Assembly: GCF_019336435.1 (NCBI RefSeq)
Contig: NZ_JAHWXQ010000001.1
Span: 992,001-1,056,000 of the forward strand
DNA from: Pontibacter populi
GTDB lineage: Bacteria; Bacteroidota; Bacteroidia; Cytophagales; Hymenobacteraceae
Direction: 5' to 3'
Length of the DNA stretch: 64,000 nt
Shown: positions 25,673-34,640 of the stretch, piece after piece
How the letters are laid out: each line of letters begins with the position of its first letter
Position numbering within the stretch: position 1 is the first letter of the stretch
The notes under the pieces: generated by a model
Told to the model about the DNA's origin: nothing
Seen by the model: the letters and a program-made list of their open reading frames with translations, nothing else
Databases searched by the model: none
Program-made: the position numbers and the translations under genes

Positions 25673-26809
25673 TTGCCTGCTAAACCTAAACCATCTGCCC
25701 TTATCAGAAGACCTGCTGTAGTAATAGCACTACAAGCCCTGGCTACGTTTTCTATTCTTGCTACACTTTTGCCATTGCTGCACTCACAGGAGTGGTACAT
25801 CCGCGTGTTCGATTACCCTCGTCTGCAGCTTTTTGCGCTGGCTGTTATTAGCTTTATACTTTACCTCTGGCTGGCTCCAAAAGAACGTAAACGCGATAAA
25901 TTTTTACTTTCTGCCCTCACTATTGTTATCATTTACCAGGCTGTTAATATTTACCCTTATACTTTCCTGGCACCCAAAGAAGTAAAGGACGCAGACAAAA
26001 ATACGCCTGCCAATACCTGGCTTAGCTTACTGGTCTCTAATGTATTGATGTACAACAAAGAGCATGATAAGCTTGCTGCACTCATACAAAAGCAGGAACC
26101 CGATATTGTGTTACTGTTAGAATCTGATATGGCATGGCAGCAGGGCCTGGCACCTGTTACCAAACAGTATCCCTACCGCGTCGAGATACCGCTTGAAAAC
26201 ACTTATGGCATGCACCTTTACAGCAAATTGCCACTGCGCCAGCAAAAAGTAAGTTACCTGCTTGATAAAGACATTCCTTCCATTAAAACATTTGTAAAGC
26301 TGCGAAATGGTACCTGGGTAGAACTGCATGTGGTACACCCAAAACCACCCGTACCAACCGAGGACGCCACATCTGAAAAACGCGATGCCGAGATCGTAAT
26401 GATTGCCCGTGACATTGCCAACTCGAAGTACCCGGTAGTAGTAGCCGGCGATTTTAACGATGTGGCCTGGTCCCGTACCACAGAGCTTTTCCAGGAAGTA
26501 AGCGGCCTGCTGGACCCACGCTTAGGCCGTGGTTTTTACAATACCTTTAATGCCAATTACCTCTTCCTGCGCTGGCCTTTGGATCATGTTTTCCACTCTA
26601 CTCATTTTAAAGTTGAAAGTATAAAGCGGCTGCCCAACATCGGATCAGACCACTTCCCTATGTTTATCAGGCTAAGTTTTGCGCCCGAAAACAAGTATGA
26701 ACAGGAAGAGCCCGAAGCTGATACCCAAACCCAGGAAGAAGCAAGTGAACTGATTGAGGAAGGGAAAGAAGAAGCTGCAGAAGATAAACGGGAAGGAAAA
26801 TCAGAATAA
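25673..26809 (+). CDS. Membrane-anchored endonuclease/exonuclease/phosphatase family protein
   Basis: 378 aa. Three N-terminal hydrophobic segments (about residues 15-35, 48-65, 76-96) precede an EEP domain facing outside. Catalytic motifs: EPDIVLLLESD (metal-binding Glu), VVHPKPP, VVAGDFNDVAWS (GDFN), LDHVFHS and GSDHFPMFI (catalytic His). The substrate is not predictable; a phosphodiester or phospholipid head group is possible. The C-terminal 40 residues are a strongly acidic, lysine/glutamate-rich tail. The start is TTG: it is the first possible start after the in-frame stop at 25661 and no ATG precedes the helices. Convergent to the 5-FCL gene. Confidence 0.85.
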   Translation: MPAKPKPSALIRRPAVVIALQALATFSILATLLPLLHSQEWYIRVFDYPRLQLFALAVISFILYLWLAPKERKRDKFLLSALTIVIIYQAVNIYPYTFLAPKEVKDADKNTPANTWLSLLVSNVLMYNKEHDKLAALIQKQEPDIVLLLESDMAWQQGLAPVTKQYPYRVEIPLENTYGMHLYSKLPLRQQKVSYLLDKDIPSIKTFVKLRNGTWVELHVVHPKPPVPTEDATSEKRDAEIVMIARDIANSKYPVVVAGDFNDVAWSRTTELFQEVSGLLDPRLGRGFYNTFNANYLFLRWPLDHVFHSTHFKVESIKRLPNIGSDHFPMFIRLSFAPENKYEQEEPEADTQTQEEASELIEEGKEEAAEDKREGKSE

Positions 26810-26811
26810 AC

Positions 26812-27384
26812 CTACTTCCTCCACACCCCGTCCGGCATTATCACAGCATCCAGGGGCACATCAAAAGGATTAGGGTCAGCTATAGTTAACACGGGCGGCT
26901 CCAGGGATAAACCTACCTTCAGCACGTCAGGCCGGCAGTCTGCCAGAAAGCGGTCGTAAAAGCCTTTACCGTAGCCTACCCGGTGACCTACGCGATCAAA
27001 TGCCAGCAACGGTATCAACACCAGGTCAACTTCGGGAGCAAGTATATGCTGTGCGTTTTGCGGCTCCGGTATTCCCCACGGGTTCTCTACCAGTATGGCT
27101 TCGTTGGTCAGGTGGTGGTGCGTCAGGATGTTTTGCTCTACATCGGTTACCGGCACGGCTACGCGCACTTGGGGGTGCTTCAGTCGCAGCCGTTCAATAA
27201 TGGGCCAGGTGTTTACTTCGTTGTTCTTTACGATCGGTAGAAAAACATGCACGGTTTGCCCGGGCTGCAATGGGAAATTGGCAAAAAACTGATCGGCAAT
27301 AGCTTCACTTCTGCGCTGCACCTCTTCCAAAGGCAGAGCGCGGCGCTTTTGCAGCATCAGTTTTCGTAATTCCGCTTTCAGCAT
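26812..27384 (-). CDS. 5-formyltetrahydrofolate cyclo-ligase
   Basis: Converts 5-formyl-THF to methenyl-THF with ATP, in folate one-carbon recycling. 190 aa, the usual size. N-terminal LRKLMLQKRRALPLEEVQRR, the middle NPWGIPEP and the C-terminal VDLVLIPLLAFDRVGHRVGY followed by GKGFYDRFLA are standard signatures. Its ATG overlaps the stop of bshC (TAATG), indicating translational coupling. Confidence 0.93.
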   Translation of the reverse strand: MLKAELRKLMLQKRRALPLEEVQRRSEAIADQFFANFPLQPGQTVHVFLPIVKNNEVNTWPIIERLRLKHPQVRVAVPVTDVEQNILTHHHLTNEAILVENPWGIPEPQNAQHILAPEVDLVLIPLLAFDRVGHRVGYGKGFYDRFLADCRPDVLKVGLSLEPPVLTIADPNPFDVPLDAVIMPDGVWRK

Positions 27385-28964
27385 TATTCTTCTTCCAGTA
27401 TCGTAAGCTTAAACTCCAGTGGCTCAAAGGCATCTACCAGTGCAGAAATAAAGTCCGGGTTGTTTGCCTGTATAGAAAGCAGGTTGTCGTGGCGCTCCTG
27501 CAGGCTACCGCCCGGGTACAATTTCTCTTTCAGGTTTTCGAGTTGCTTAAAGGTTTGCTCGTGCTTGCTGTCGCGTGCTTTGGATAGCTTCTTTTCCAGC
27601 ATCTGCAGGGCATTGTGCGCTTTCTGTTCTTCGGCAGCCACTGCCTTTACCAACGTCGGGTCTATCGTTTGCGCCAGTTTTTCTACTTCTTTAAAAGCAG
27701 CTTCTATAGTTGTGCGTTGTGCTTCCAGGTTAATTTCTTCGTCGTGTAGCTGGCCAGAGAGGTGCTTCTTTAGCTCTAAGTATGGCTTAAATAACTCCTC
27801 CGGAGTCAGGCCTAATTTGTGCATGCGGCTGGCGCTGCCACGGTTTATATACAAAGCAGAGTTACGCAGCATCAGCAGCGGGAAAGCCACGTTATAGTGC
27901 CCAAACACCTGCTTCAACTGGAACCAGTACACCACCTCGGCCCCGCCGCCAATATACGCCAGGTTCGGCAGTATCAGTTCTTCGTACAGCGGCCTCAAAA
28001 TCACATTCGGACTAAACTGCTCCGGATGCTCTTTGGCTAACTGCAGTATCTCTTCCTTTGTAAAGCTGGTGTCTGTATTTAAAACTTTATAGTTGCCATT
28101 CTCTTCAACTATACGCTCACGCAAGCTATCTTCTAAATAAAACAGGTTGATCTCGCGCGAAAAGACCTGCGGTTTGTAGCCTAATTCCTCTAACTGTGCG
28201 CTTGTCCCAGTTACCAGCTTATGCGACAGGTTTTCGGTCAGCTCTTTTTCAACTATAGGCGTCAGGGCTTTTTTCAGTTCGGCATGATCGCCATCTATAG
28301 TTACCAGGCCGTATTCGCCAAACAGACTATGGGTAATGGCGCGGGTTGCTTCGGCTAAGGTATTGCTGTTGCGGTAAGCATCTTCAAAAACAGGGAATTT
28401 TTCTGGCAGTTCATCCAGTAATTGCTCCAGCCCTTCTGTCGAGAACCTGCCCACGGCACCTTTCTGCTCGCTCTCCCATCTGTAGCTTTTCCCAAACAGG
28501 TTAAAGTGGTTGATCTCGGCAAAATCGTGGTCTTCGGTGGCCATCCAGTATACCGGCACAAAGTTATAGTTCGGGTAAGCTGCCTGCAGTTGCTTACAGG
28601 TATTTATAGCTGTGATGATCTTGTACACAAAATATAACGGCCCGGTAAAAATGTTGAGTTGGTGGCCGGTGGTAATGGTATAGGTATTGGGTTGCAACAA
28701 CAAATCCAGGCTCTGCTGCACCTTCGGGTTGATCTCTGATACCGAACTATACTGCTCTTGCAGGGCCTTGTATAACACCTGCCTTTGCTCCTGGCTAAAG
28801 CTTTTCTCCTGTAGTTGCGCTTCAAATGCAGCTATAGTTGGGAAATGGTTATAGAATCGCGTTAGCTTTTCGTTTTGAGAAAGGTAGTCGGCTATAGTCT
28901 GGGAGAAGGCGCCGGTGGCGGCATAATCCATCTTCGTAATCTTCATTGTTGTTACTTCCATCAA
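27384..28964 (-). CDS. bshC: Bacillithiol biosynthesis cysteine-adding enzyme BshC
   Basis: Last step of bacillithiol synthesis, adding cysteine to glucosaminyl-malate. 526 aa, normal length. Signatures: ITTGHQLNIFTGPLYFVYKI near residue 96, PVYWMATEDHDFAEINH near 138, ILRPLYEELILPNLAYIGGG near 310, and a long coiled-coil segment at about 390-480. The start could also be the internal ATG seven codons in. Overlaps the 5-FCL start by one base. It shows that the organism probably uses bacillithiol rather than glutathione. Confidence 0.94.
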   Translation of the reverse strand: MMEVTTMKITKMDYAATGAFSQTIADYLSQNEKLTRFYNHFPTIAAFEAQLQEKSFSQEQRQVLYKALQEQYSSVSEINPKVQQSLDLLLQPNTYTITTGHQLNIFTGPLYFVYKIITAINTCKQLQAAYPNYNFVPVYWMATEDHDFAEINHFNLFGKSYRWESEQKGAVGRFSTEGLEQLLDELPEKFPVFEDAYRNSNTLAEATRAITHSLFGEYGLVTIDGDHAELKKALTPIVEKELTENLSHKLVTGTSAQLEELGYKPQVFSREINLFYLEDSLRERIVEENGNYKVLNTDTSFTKEEILQLAKEHPEQFSPNVILRPLYEELILPNLAYIGGGAEVVYWFQLKQVFGHYNVAFPLLMLRNSALYINRGSASRMHKLGLTPEELFKPYLELKKHLSGQLHDEEINLEAQRTTIEAAFKEVEKLAQTIDPTLVKAVAAEEQKAHNALQMLEKKLSKARDSKHEQTFKQLENLKEKLYPGGSLQERHDNLLSIQANNPDFISALVDAFEPLEFKLTILEEE

Positions 28965-29089
28965 TACAGGAGTTCTTTTATAGCTACTTTAACAGCTTAA
29001 TCGGGTTTGTGTTTCAGGTAAACTATAGTTTACCGGCCACGCCACAAAGTACGGCTTTTATTTAGTTGTCTGAAACTTTAAATAGGTCC

Positions 29090-29275
29090 CCCACCCTAAG
29101 GATTTACAGGATTTCAGGATTGACAGGATGAAAAGACATGCACCCGCCACAGATATCAGAATCTAACGTATGAATGCAGAAACCAGAAATGAGTATTTCA
29201 AAAAATATAGAACGGCAGGTTTTACATTCTGGATAATCCTGCTCATCTTAAAATCCTGTAAATCTTGATTCCGAC
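29090..29275. repeat. CAGGATT-type repeats bracketing a gene-free stretch
   Basis: GGATTTACAGGATTTCAGG (about 29099-29117) and, in opposite orientation, AAAATCCTGTAAATCTTGAT (29250-29269) flank about 130 bp. Related strings are at 16970-16999 and 57903-57920. The 338-bp gap 28965-29302 also has an exact AACTATAGTT at 29021-29030 and no gene. Confidence 0.55.
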
Positions 29276-29302
29276 AAATTTCAAACTATAAAACATAAAA
29301 CT

Positions 29303-29683
29303 ATGGGATTACTAAGCGGCCTGATGGGCCATGCTTCCGAAGTGTCGATTGAAAAACTGACGAACGAATTTCAGCCGATCCTGCTGGATAACGAACAGAT
29401 AGAGAAAGCCTACAAACTTATCCGCGACATGCTGGTGTTTACCAACAAGCGGCTGATACTGGTAAACAAACAGGGTGTAACTGGCTCAAAAGTAGATTAC
29501 CAGAGTATCCCGTACAGCAGTATTAAAATGTTTTCGAAAGAAACAGCCGGCATGATGGACTTCGACGCCGAGCTAAAGATATGGCTGACCGGCGAGTCGG
29601 CACCAACTATAAAACAGGATTTCCGGAAAGGCGACAATATAAATGAAGCCTATAAAGTGCTGAGCAAGTACGTGCTTAAGTAA
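29303..29683 (+). CDS. Bacterial PH-domain protein, 126 aa
   Basis: Single bacterial pleckstrin-homology domain (bPH_1-type), cytosolic, function unknown. Typical pattern: EQIEKAYKLIRDMLVFTNKR followed by LILVNKQGVTGSKVDYQSIP and YSSIKMFSKETAG, then a helix (NINEAYKVLSKYVLK). Stands alone and convergent to the next gene, with 5 bp between the stops. Confidence 0.85.
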   Translation: MGLLSGLMGHASEVSIEKLTNEFQPILLDNEQIEKAYKLIRDMLVFTNKRLILVNKQGVTGSKVDYQSIPYSSIKMFSKETAGMMDFDAELKIWLTGESAPTIKQDFRKGDNINEAYKVLSKYVLK

Positions 29684-29688
29684 TAATT

Positions 29689-30084
29689 CTAAAAAGAATT
29701 GAGCCAGCCTTCGGCCTCCTTCACTGTATCAAAGCCTTTTACGATACCACTTTTCACCATGCGGATGGTTTTATCGGTAGATAATCTGCTGAAGAGATCC
29801 TGAGAGTAAACGGCTGCATGGTATTCCAAGCCGGCTGCTTCGGCGCGCGGGTGCCAGTCATTGGCACACCACTCTGCAAGTTCGGCCCACAATCCCTTTA
29901 CATCGTAGTGGTTGTCGAGCAGTTTGTGACTATGCTCTCTTTTCAGGTAAAACAGTATGTTTTCATACCCCTGAACTATTGCATCGTTTGTCAGATTACC
30001 ATGCCAGTCTGCAAACAAGAAATCATCAACGGCATTGTATTCAATGGTAAGAAACTCTGTCGTAAGTAGTTTTATATGTCGCAT
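29689..30084 (-). CDS. STAS/SpoIIAA-like hypothetical protein A, 131 aa
   Basis: No signal peptide or helix. The beta-alpha pattern (FLTIEYNAVDDFLFADWHGN, HKLLDNHYDVKGLWAELAEW, AEWC..HPRAEAAGLEYHAAV) looks like the SpoIIAA/STAS-like proteins common in Cytophagales. A second protein of the same size and similar layout lies at 31877-32269. No specific role can be given. Confidence 0.6.
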   Translation of the reverse strand: MRHIKLLTTEFLTIEYNAVDDFLFADWHGNLTNDAIVQGYENILFYLKREHSHKLLDNHYDVKGLWAELAEWCANDWHPRAEAAGLEYHAAVYSQDLFSRLSTDKTIRMVKSGIVKGFDTVKEAEGWLNSF

Positions 30085-30242
30085 GGTTAATTTCAGGCTT
30101 TCGCCGCCGGGTTAAGGCAGCTGAAGGTACTAAAGGGCTCATTTGTGCTATAAATACAATTTTGAGCCGCACATGTTCAAAAAAGTACAGATGTAAACTA
30201 TAGCAGCTACAAATTAGCCACAGATATGCTTATTTACAAAAG

Positions 30243-30278
30243 AAAAGTCCTTACCGGCGCAGGCCGGTAAGGACTTTT
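30243..30278 (-). terminator. Terminator of rimO
   Basis: AAAAGTCCTTACCGGC, GCAG, GCCGGTAAGGACTTTT, a perfect 16-bp stem. Confidence 0.9.
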
Positions 30279-30297
30279 ATAGTTTAATTATAATTAG

Positions 30298-31611
30298 TTA
30301 TGCTACTACTTCGCCATAAAGGTCGAAATCAGAAGAGTCGGTGATCTTTACATTTGCGAAATCGCCCAGGCGCACATAATTGCTATCGGCTGGCACCAGC
30401 ACTTCATTATCTACTTCCGGAGAGTCGTATTGGGTACGACCAACAAAATAGCCGCTCTCTTTTCTGTCGAACAGCACTTTGTAAGTTTTGCCTACTTTCT
30501 CTTCGTTCAGTTCAACCGAAATGCCCTGCTGCAATTCCATAATGGCATCAGCACGCTCCTGCTTTACTTCTTCCGGCACGTTGTCTTCCAATGTGTAAGA
30601 GTGCGTGTTATCTTCGTGCGAGTAAGCAAAAATACCGAGTCTGTCGAAACGGGTTTCTTCCACCCAATCGTATAGTTCCTGGAAATCCTGGTCTGTTTCG
30701 CCCGGGTGGCCGGCAATAAGCGTTGTTCTTAAGGCAATGTCTGGCACACGCTGGCGGATAGAATCTACTAACTCAATGGTTCTGCGCTTGCTGATACCGC
30801 GGCGCATCGTCTTCAGCATGTTGTCCGAAATGTGCTGCAATGGCATATCCAGGTATTTGCAGATATTGTCACGCTCAGCCATCACATCAAATACTTCCAT
30901 CGGGAACTGCGACGGGTACGCATACTGCATTCTGATCCACTCAATGCCTTCCACATCCGAAAGGTTACGCAATAAATCAGCCAGCTTGCGCTCGCCATAC
31001 TGCTGCAAACCATAGTAGGTAAGATCCTGGGCAATCAGAATAAGTTCTTTGGTGCCCATACCAGCCAGTCGCTTTGCTTCCTTTACCAGGTCTTCTATCG
31101 GGCGATCCACGTGTTTGCCACGCATCAACGGTATCGCACAGAAAGAGCAAGGGCGGTTACAGCCTTCGGCAATTTTAAAATAAGCGTAATGCGATGGCGT
31201 AGTCAGTAAGCGTTCGCCGATCAGTTCATGCTTATAGTCAGCCTCCAGTGTTTTAAGCAAACGTGGCAACTCCAGTGTACCAAAGTAAGCATCTACCTGC
31301 GGAATCTCTGCTTCCAGAGAATCTTTGTAGCGCTGCGAAAGGCAACCGGTCACGTATAGTTTGTCTATCTGGCCGGCTTCTTTGGCATCGGCGTAGCGCA
31401 GAATGGTGTCTATAGATTCCTGCTTGGCATTGTCTATAAAGCCGCAGGTGTTTACAATAATGATGTTCGAATCATCTTTGTCAGACTCGTGTGCCACATC
31501 AAACTCGTTAGCACGCAGCTGCCCCATCAGCACTTCCGAATCCACCAGGTTTTTAGAACAACCCAATGTAATTACGTTTACCTTATCTTTTTTGAGTGAT
31601 CTTACTTTCAC
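30298..31611 (-). CDS. rimO: Ribosomal protein S12 methylthiotransferase
   Basis: Radical-SAM enzyme that adds a methylthio group to Asp88 of ribosomal protein S12. 437 aa. The N-terminal UPF0004 domain has TLGCSKNLVDSEVLMGQL and later TCGFIDNAK and GCLSQRY (three Cys). The radical-SAM motif is CNRPCSFCAIPLMRGKHVDR, and a C-terminal TRAM domain runs to the end. A TACCTTTG element about 85 bp upstream is the probable promoter. RimO rather than MiaB is chosen for the CNRPCSFCAIPLMRG motif. Confidence 0.96.
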   Translation of the reverse strand: MKVRSLKKDKVNVITLGCSKNLVDSEVLMGQLRANEFDVAHESDKDDSNIIIVNTCGFIDNAKQESIDTILRYADAKEAGQIDKLYVTGCLSQRYKDSLEAEIPQVDAYFGTLELPRLLKTLEADYKHELIGERLLTTPSHYAYFKIAEGCNRPCSFCAIPLMRGKHVDRPIEDLVKEAKRLAGMGTKELILIAQDLTYYGLQQYGERKLADLLRNLSDVEGIEWIRMQYAYPSQFPMEVFDVMAERDNICKYLDMPLQHISDNMLKTMRRGISKRRTIELVDSIRQRVPDIALRTTLIAGHPGETDQDFQELYDWVEETRFDRLGIFAYSHEDNTHSYTLEDNVPEEVKQERADAIMELQQGISVELNEEKVGKTYKVLFDRKESGYFVGRTQYDSPEVDNEVLVPADSNYVRLGDFANVKITDSSDFDLYGEVVA

Positions 31612-31693
31612 TTACTTATACTTTTAATGAAATACGCTACAATCAATAAAAACCCTTATCAGGCACTATTGGTTCGTTTTGGAAACCAGTTTG

Positions 31694-31701
31694 CAAAGGT
31701 A
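31694..31701 (-). promoter_or_regulatory. -7 element for rimO
   Basis: CAAAGGTA on the plus strand reads TACCTTTG on the minus strand. It would give a leader of about 70-80 nt. No clear upstream TTG. Confidence 0.4.
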
Positions 31702-31876
31702 CAATTTGTTTGGCTAATAAAAGACGGCCTGCAAAACAACTGAGCCTTATCTGGTTAGTTTATTTAGTTTTAGCATCAGGAAGGGCGTGCCGTATGGATT
31801 ACAGAACAGGTGAAAAGGCAGTTTTACTTTTCACGAACTATAGCAGTATGTTCTTTTTGCTTCAGAAGGGTACTGA

Positions 31877-32269
31877 CTAGAGCCGGGAAAACCATTGTAA
31901 TGCTCCGGAGCGGTTCTTTACCAATTTAACTGCAATGGGCAACTTATAAGTGGCTACCAGCAAAGCAATTACCTGGTACAGATTATTATCCCATAGGTAA
32001 TCGGGCGACTCCATGATGGCAATATTTCTTAGCGGAGTGCTGGGAATCTGCTGGATAAAATATTCTATGATCTCTTCGGTAAGTAAGCCGCCGGCCGGAA
32101 TGCCAGAGTCAACTACCAGGTTTATAACCTGCTTTTGCCGGATAGTGGCGAACAACGATATTATAGTTTCAAAAAACTGAGCTGATTCTACGCTTAACTC
32201 ATCAGACCATTTTACACTCAGTACATTCCGGATGTCATCATATGCTAATTCCATTAAGCTGACTTCCAT
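31877..32269 (-). CDS. STAS/SpoIIAA-like hypothetical protein B, 130 aa
   Basis: Soluble alpha/beta protein. The pattern AYDDIRNVLSVKWSDELSVE, FATIRQKQVINLVVDSGIPA, NIAIMESPDYLWDNNLYQVI resembles STAS-like proteins and the size equals protein A at 29689. ATG at 32254 (MELAYDD) is an alternative start. It sits alone. The 287-bp gap upstream (32270-32556) shows no gene I can support. Confidence 0.6.
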   Translation of the reverse strand: MEVSLMELAYDDIRNVLSVKWSDELSVESAQFFETIISLFATIRQKQVINLVVDSGIPAGGLLTEEIIEYFIQQIPSTPLRNIAIMESPDYLWDNNLYQVIALLVATYKLPIAVKLVKNRSGALQWFSRL

Positions 32270-32556
32270 AGCGTATATCTTTAGTAAGGTGCAGGTGATT
32301 AACCATCGGTAATTTCATGAGCTAGCCTTATATTTCTGCTGCCTTCCACATCACACAGCTTTCCCTAATGAAACCGATTATGCTTAGTTCCATATAATTA
32401 CTCCTTTGAATATAGCAATTATTTTTGATTTGAGCTATATCACCCTGAACTATAAAGAGTTCGGTTTCGCGGGTAAGCAGCAAAAAAACTTGAAGGTATA
32501 TGTTACTGAAGGGAGCAGAAAAGACATTTACTGCTTTGGGAAAGTGAAGAGATGGG

Positions 32557-33072
32557 CTAATAGCTCGCCTGGTAATTTATCAGGAACTCTATCGTCGTTA
32601 CCTCCCCTTCTTTCACTTCTACCGGAAATATGTTCATCTCACCGTCGAACATATTCGCATACAGTCCCTTTTCTTCTTTGGTAAAAAGGCTATACCGGCC
32701 GGGTTTTAGCGCTACAGAAAAGAATCCGTTGGCATCTGAAGTAGTTTCTGCTACTAGTTTAGTCTGGATGTTGGTGTGAAATACACCGTTTTGAGTGGTA
32801 ACCTGGTTGGCATTGGTGAGCTCGTAGATATAAACCGTACGCTCTACACCGCGTTTGTTCTCGGTTGGCGGTGCATCAGGCGAAGGCATCTGGTTACCAG
32901 CCTGCCATAAAATGCGACCGGTTATCCCTTGCTTGATGGCTGCCTGGCTTTGCTGCACTTGTGTAGCGTTAACTGAAGTTGTGTCTGTTTCTGAGCCTGC
33001 AGTTGCCTTGCCTTGCTTGCTACCGCAGCAGGCCGCCAGCAATAGCAGCGCCGAAAACAAAACTCCCTTCAT
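32557..33072 (-). CDS. Lipoprotein with carboxypeptidase-regulatory-like domain
   Basis: 171 aa. Signal peptide GVLFSALLLLAACC with a double cysteine at the lipobox. The later part (GITGRILWQAGNQMPSPDAP, SDANGFFSVALKPGRYSLFT) has the beta-sandwich pattern of carboxypeptidase-regulatory-like repeats, usually structural and binding. It lies 7 bp downstream of ftsY on the same strand, so it probably shares its transcript. Confidence 0.75.
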   Translation of the reverse strand: MKGVLFSALLLLAACCGSKQGKATAGSETDTTSVNATQVQQSQAAIKQGITGRILWQAGNQMPSPDAPPTENKRGVERTVYIYELTNANQVTTQNGVFHTNIQTKLVAETTSDANGFFSVALKPGRYSLFTKEEKGLYANMFDGEMNIFPVEVKEGEVTTIEFLINYQASY

Positions 33073-33079
33073 AACTATT

Positions 33080-34042
33080 TTACTTCCTGCGCGAGAAGAA
33101 CGACTCTACAAACTGCTGCTTATCGAACAACTGCAGGTCTTCAATTTTCTCACCCACGCCAATATACTTCACCGGAATCTTGAACTCATCCGAAATACCT
33201 ATCACTACGCCGCCTTTAGCTGTGCCATCCAGTTTGGTAATGGCCAGGGCTGTAACGTCCGTAGCTTTGGTAAACTCACGGGCTTGTAGCAAAGCATTCT
33301 GGCCTGTGCTGCCATCCAATACCAGCAATACTTCGTGTGGAGTATCTTCTGTTATTTTCTGCATTACACGCTTGATCTTCGAAAGCTCGTTCATCAGACC
33401 AACTTTGTTGTGTAGTCGGCCAGCCGTGTCAATGATCACCACATCCGCACCAATCTCCACGCCTTTCTTCACCGCATCGTACGCCACCGAAGCAGGATCA
33501 GTGTTCATGCCATGCGATATAACCGGCACACCTACACGCTCGCCCCAGATAATCAGCTGATCAACGGCAGCGGCACGGAACGTATCGGCAGCGCCTAGCA
33601 CTACTTTTTTGCCAGCCTTGTGGAATTGCGAGGCAAGCTTGCCAATGGTTGTTGTTTTACCTACACCGTTTACACCTACCACCATAATCACGTATGGCTT
33701 TATACCGGCAGGAAGATCAAAGTTTGCTCCGTCACCGGCTTTGTTTTCTTCCAGCAGGGCAGCTATCTCTTCGCGCAGAATTTTGTCCAGTTCCGATGTA
33801 TTTACATACTTATCGCGGGCTACACGCTTCTCTATGCGGTCAATGATCTTTACAGTCGTCTCTACCCCCACGTCGGCATGCACCAGAATTTCTTCCAGCT
33901 CATCCAGCACTTCTACATCAACAGTAGATTTACCTATAACGGCTTTGCTCAGTTGACCAAAAAAACTGTCTTTGGTTTTCTCCAGCCCTTTGTCCAGCGA
34001 TTCCTTTTTCTTCTCTTTACTGAAAAAGTCAAAAATTCCCAT
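33080..34042 (-). CDS. ftsY: Signal recognition particle receptor FtsY
   Basis: GTPase that docks SRP-ribosome complexes at the membrane. 320 aa, a short form with a minimal basic N-terminal region (FSKEKKKESLDKGLEKTKDS) and a complete NG domain: VGVNGVGKTTTIGKLA (G1), DTFRAAAVDQL, DTAGRLHNKVGLMNEL (G3), TKLDGTAKGG (G4), then KYIGVGEKIEDLQLFD at the end. It follows the DUF4295 terminator, so it probably has its own promoter though the order rpmG-DUF4295-ftsY is kept. Confidence 0.97.
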   Translation of the reverse strand: MGIFDFFSKEKKKESLDKGLEKTKDSFFGQLSKAVIGKSTVDVEVLDELEEILVHADVGVETTVKIIDRIEKRVARDKYVNTSELDKILREEIAALLEENKAGDGANFDLPAGIKPYVIMVVGVNGVGKTTTIGKLASQFHKAGKKVVLGAADTFRAAAVDQLIIWGERVGVPVISHGMNTDPASVAYDAVKKGVEIGADVVIIDTAGRLHNKVGLMNELSKIKRVMQKITEDTPHEVLLVLDGSTGQNALLQAREFTKATDVTALAITKLDGTAKGGVVIGISDEFKIPVKYIGVGEKIEDLQLFDKQQFVESFFSRRK

Positions 34043-34094
34043 GCGGCGTTGTTGTTGGGGTAAGCTTTTGCGATGAAACGGTAATATACTAAAA

Positions 34095-34114
34095 AAGTCC
34101 CAATGCAGGGACTT
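34095..34114 (-). terminator. Terminator after DUF4295
   Basis: AAGTCCC, ATGCA-type loop, GGGACTT followed, on the minus strand, by a T run. Confidence 0.65.
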
Positions 34115-34151
34115 CTTCGTGTTATCTATCTAAATAGTAGAGTAGGCTGTA

Positions 34152-34304
34152 TTACTTTGCAAGAACTTCCTGCACTTTATCAACAGGAACCATTTCTTCT
34201 TTAAAGCTGTAAGCACCAGTTTTTGGCGACTTAACGGCTTTGATCACTTTTGCCCAGTCTTTACCTGTGGCGGTCTTTAGGGTTGCAACTACCTTCTTTG
34301 CCAT
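34152..34304 (-). CDS. DUF4295 protein, 50 aa
   Basis: A 50-residue basic protein found in Bacteroidota next to rpmG. It reads MAKKVVATLKTATGKDWAKV followed by IKAVKSPKTGAY and ends VDKVQEVLAK. It starts 2 bp after the rpmG stop, so it is in the same operon. A ribosome-associated role is a reasonable inference from its size, charge and constant neighbours, but is not shown here. Confidence 0.93.
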   Translation of the reverse strand: MAKKVVATLKTATGKDWAKVIKAVKSPKTGAYSFKEEMVPVDKVQEVLAK

Positions 34305-34306
34305 GG

Positions 34307-34495
34307 TTATTTAATTTCTTTATGTACAGTTACTTTTTTCAACACCGGGTTATACTTCTTAAGCTCTAAACGCTCAGCCGTATTCTTTCTGTTTTTGGTA
34401 GTGATGTACCTTGAAGTTCCAGGCAGGCCAGTAGCTTTATGCTCTGTGCATTCCATAATAACCTGGATTCTATTACCTTTTGCTTTTTTAGCCAT
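34307..34495 (-). CDS. rpmG: 50S ribosomal protein L33
   Basis: Large-subunit protein, 62 aa. [39 protein letters not shown] and [15 protein letters not shown] are standard. It has only the single Cys in ECTEH, i.e. a zinc-free form. Usually directly downstream of rpmB in this phylum; here the pepP gene stands between. Confidence 0.96.
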   Translation of the reverse strand: MAKKAKGNRIQVIMECTEHKATGLPGTSRYITTKNRKNTAERLELKKYNPVLKKVTVHKEIK

Positions 34496-34640
34496 CTCTC
34501 TAGTAATTTTTTATTTGGGACTGCAAATATAGGGTCTTAAATTCTTAACTACAAACAAACTATAAATTTTCTTCCAAAGTTCAGCTTCAGGCGCCAAAAC
34601 TATAGTTCAAAATCCGCTAAAACACGGTTTATAGTTTAAT

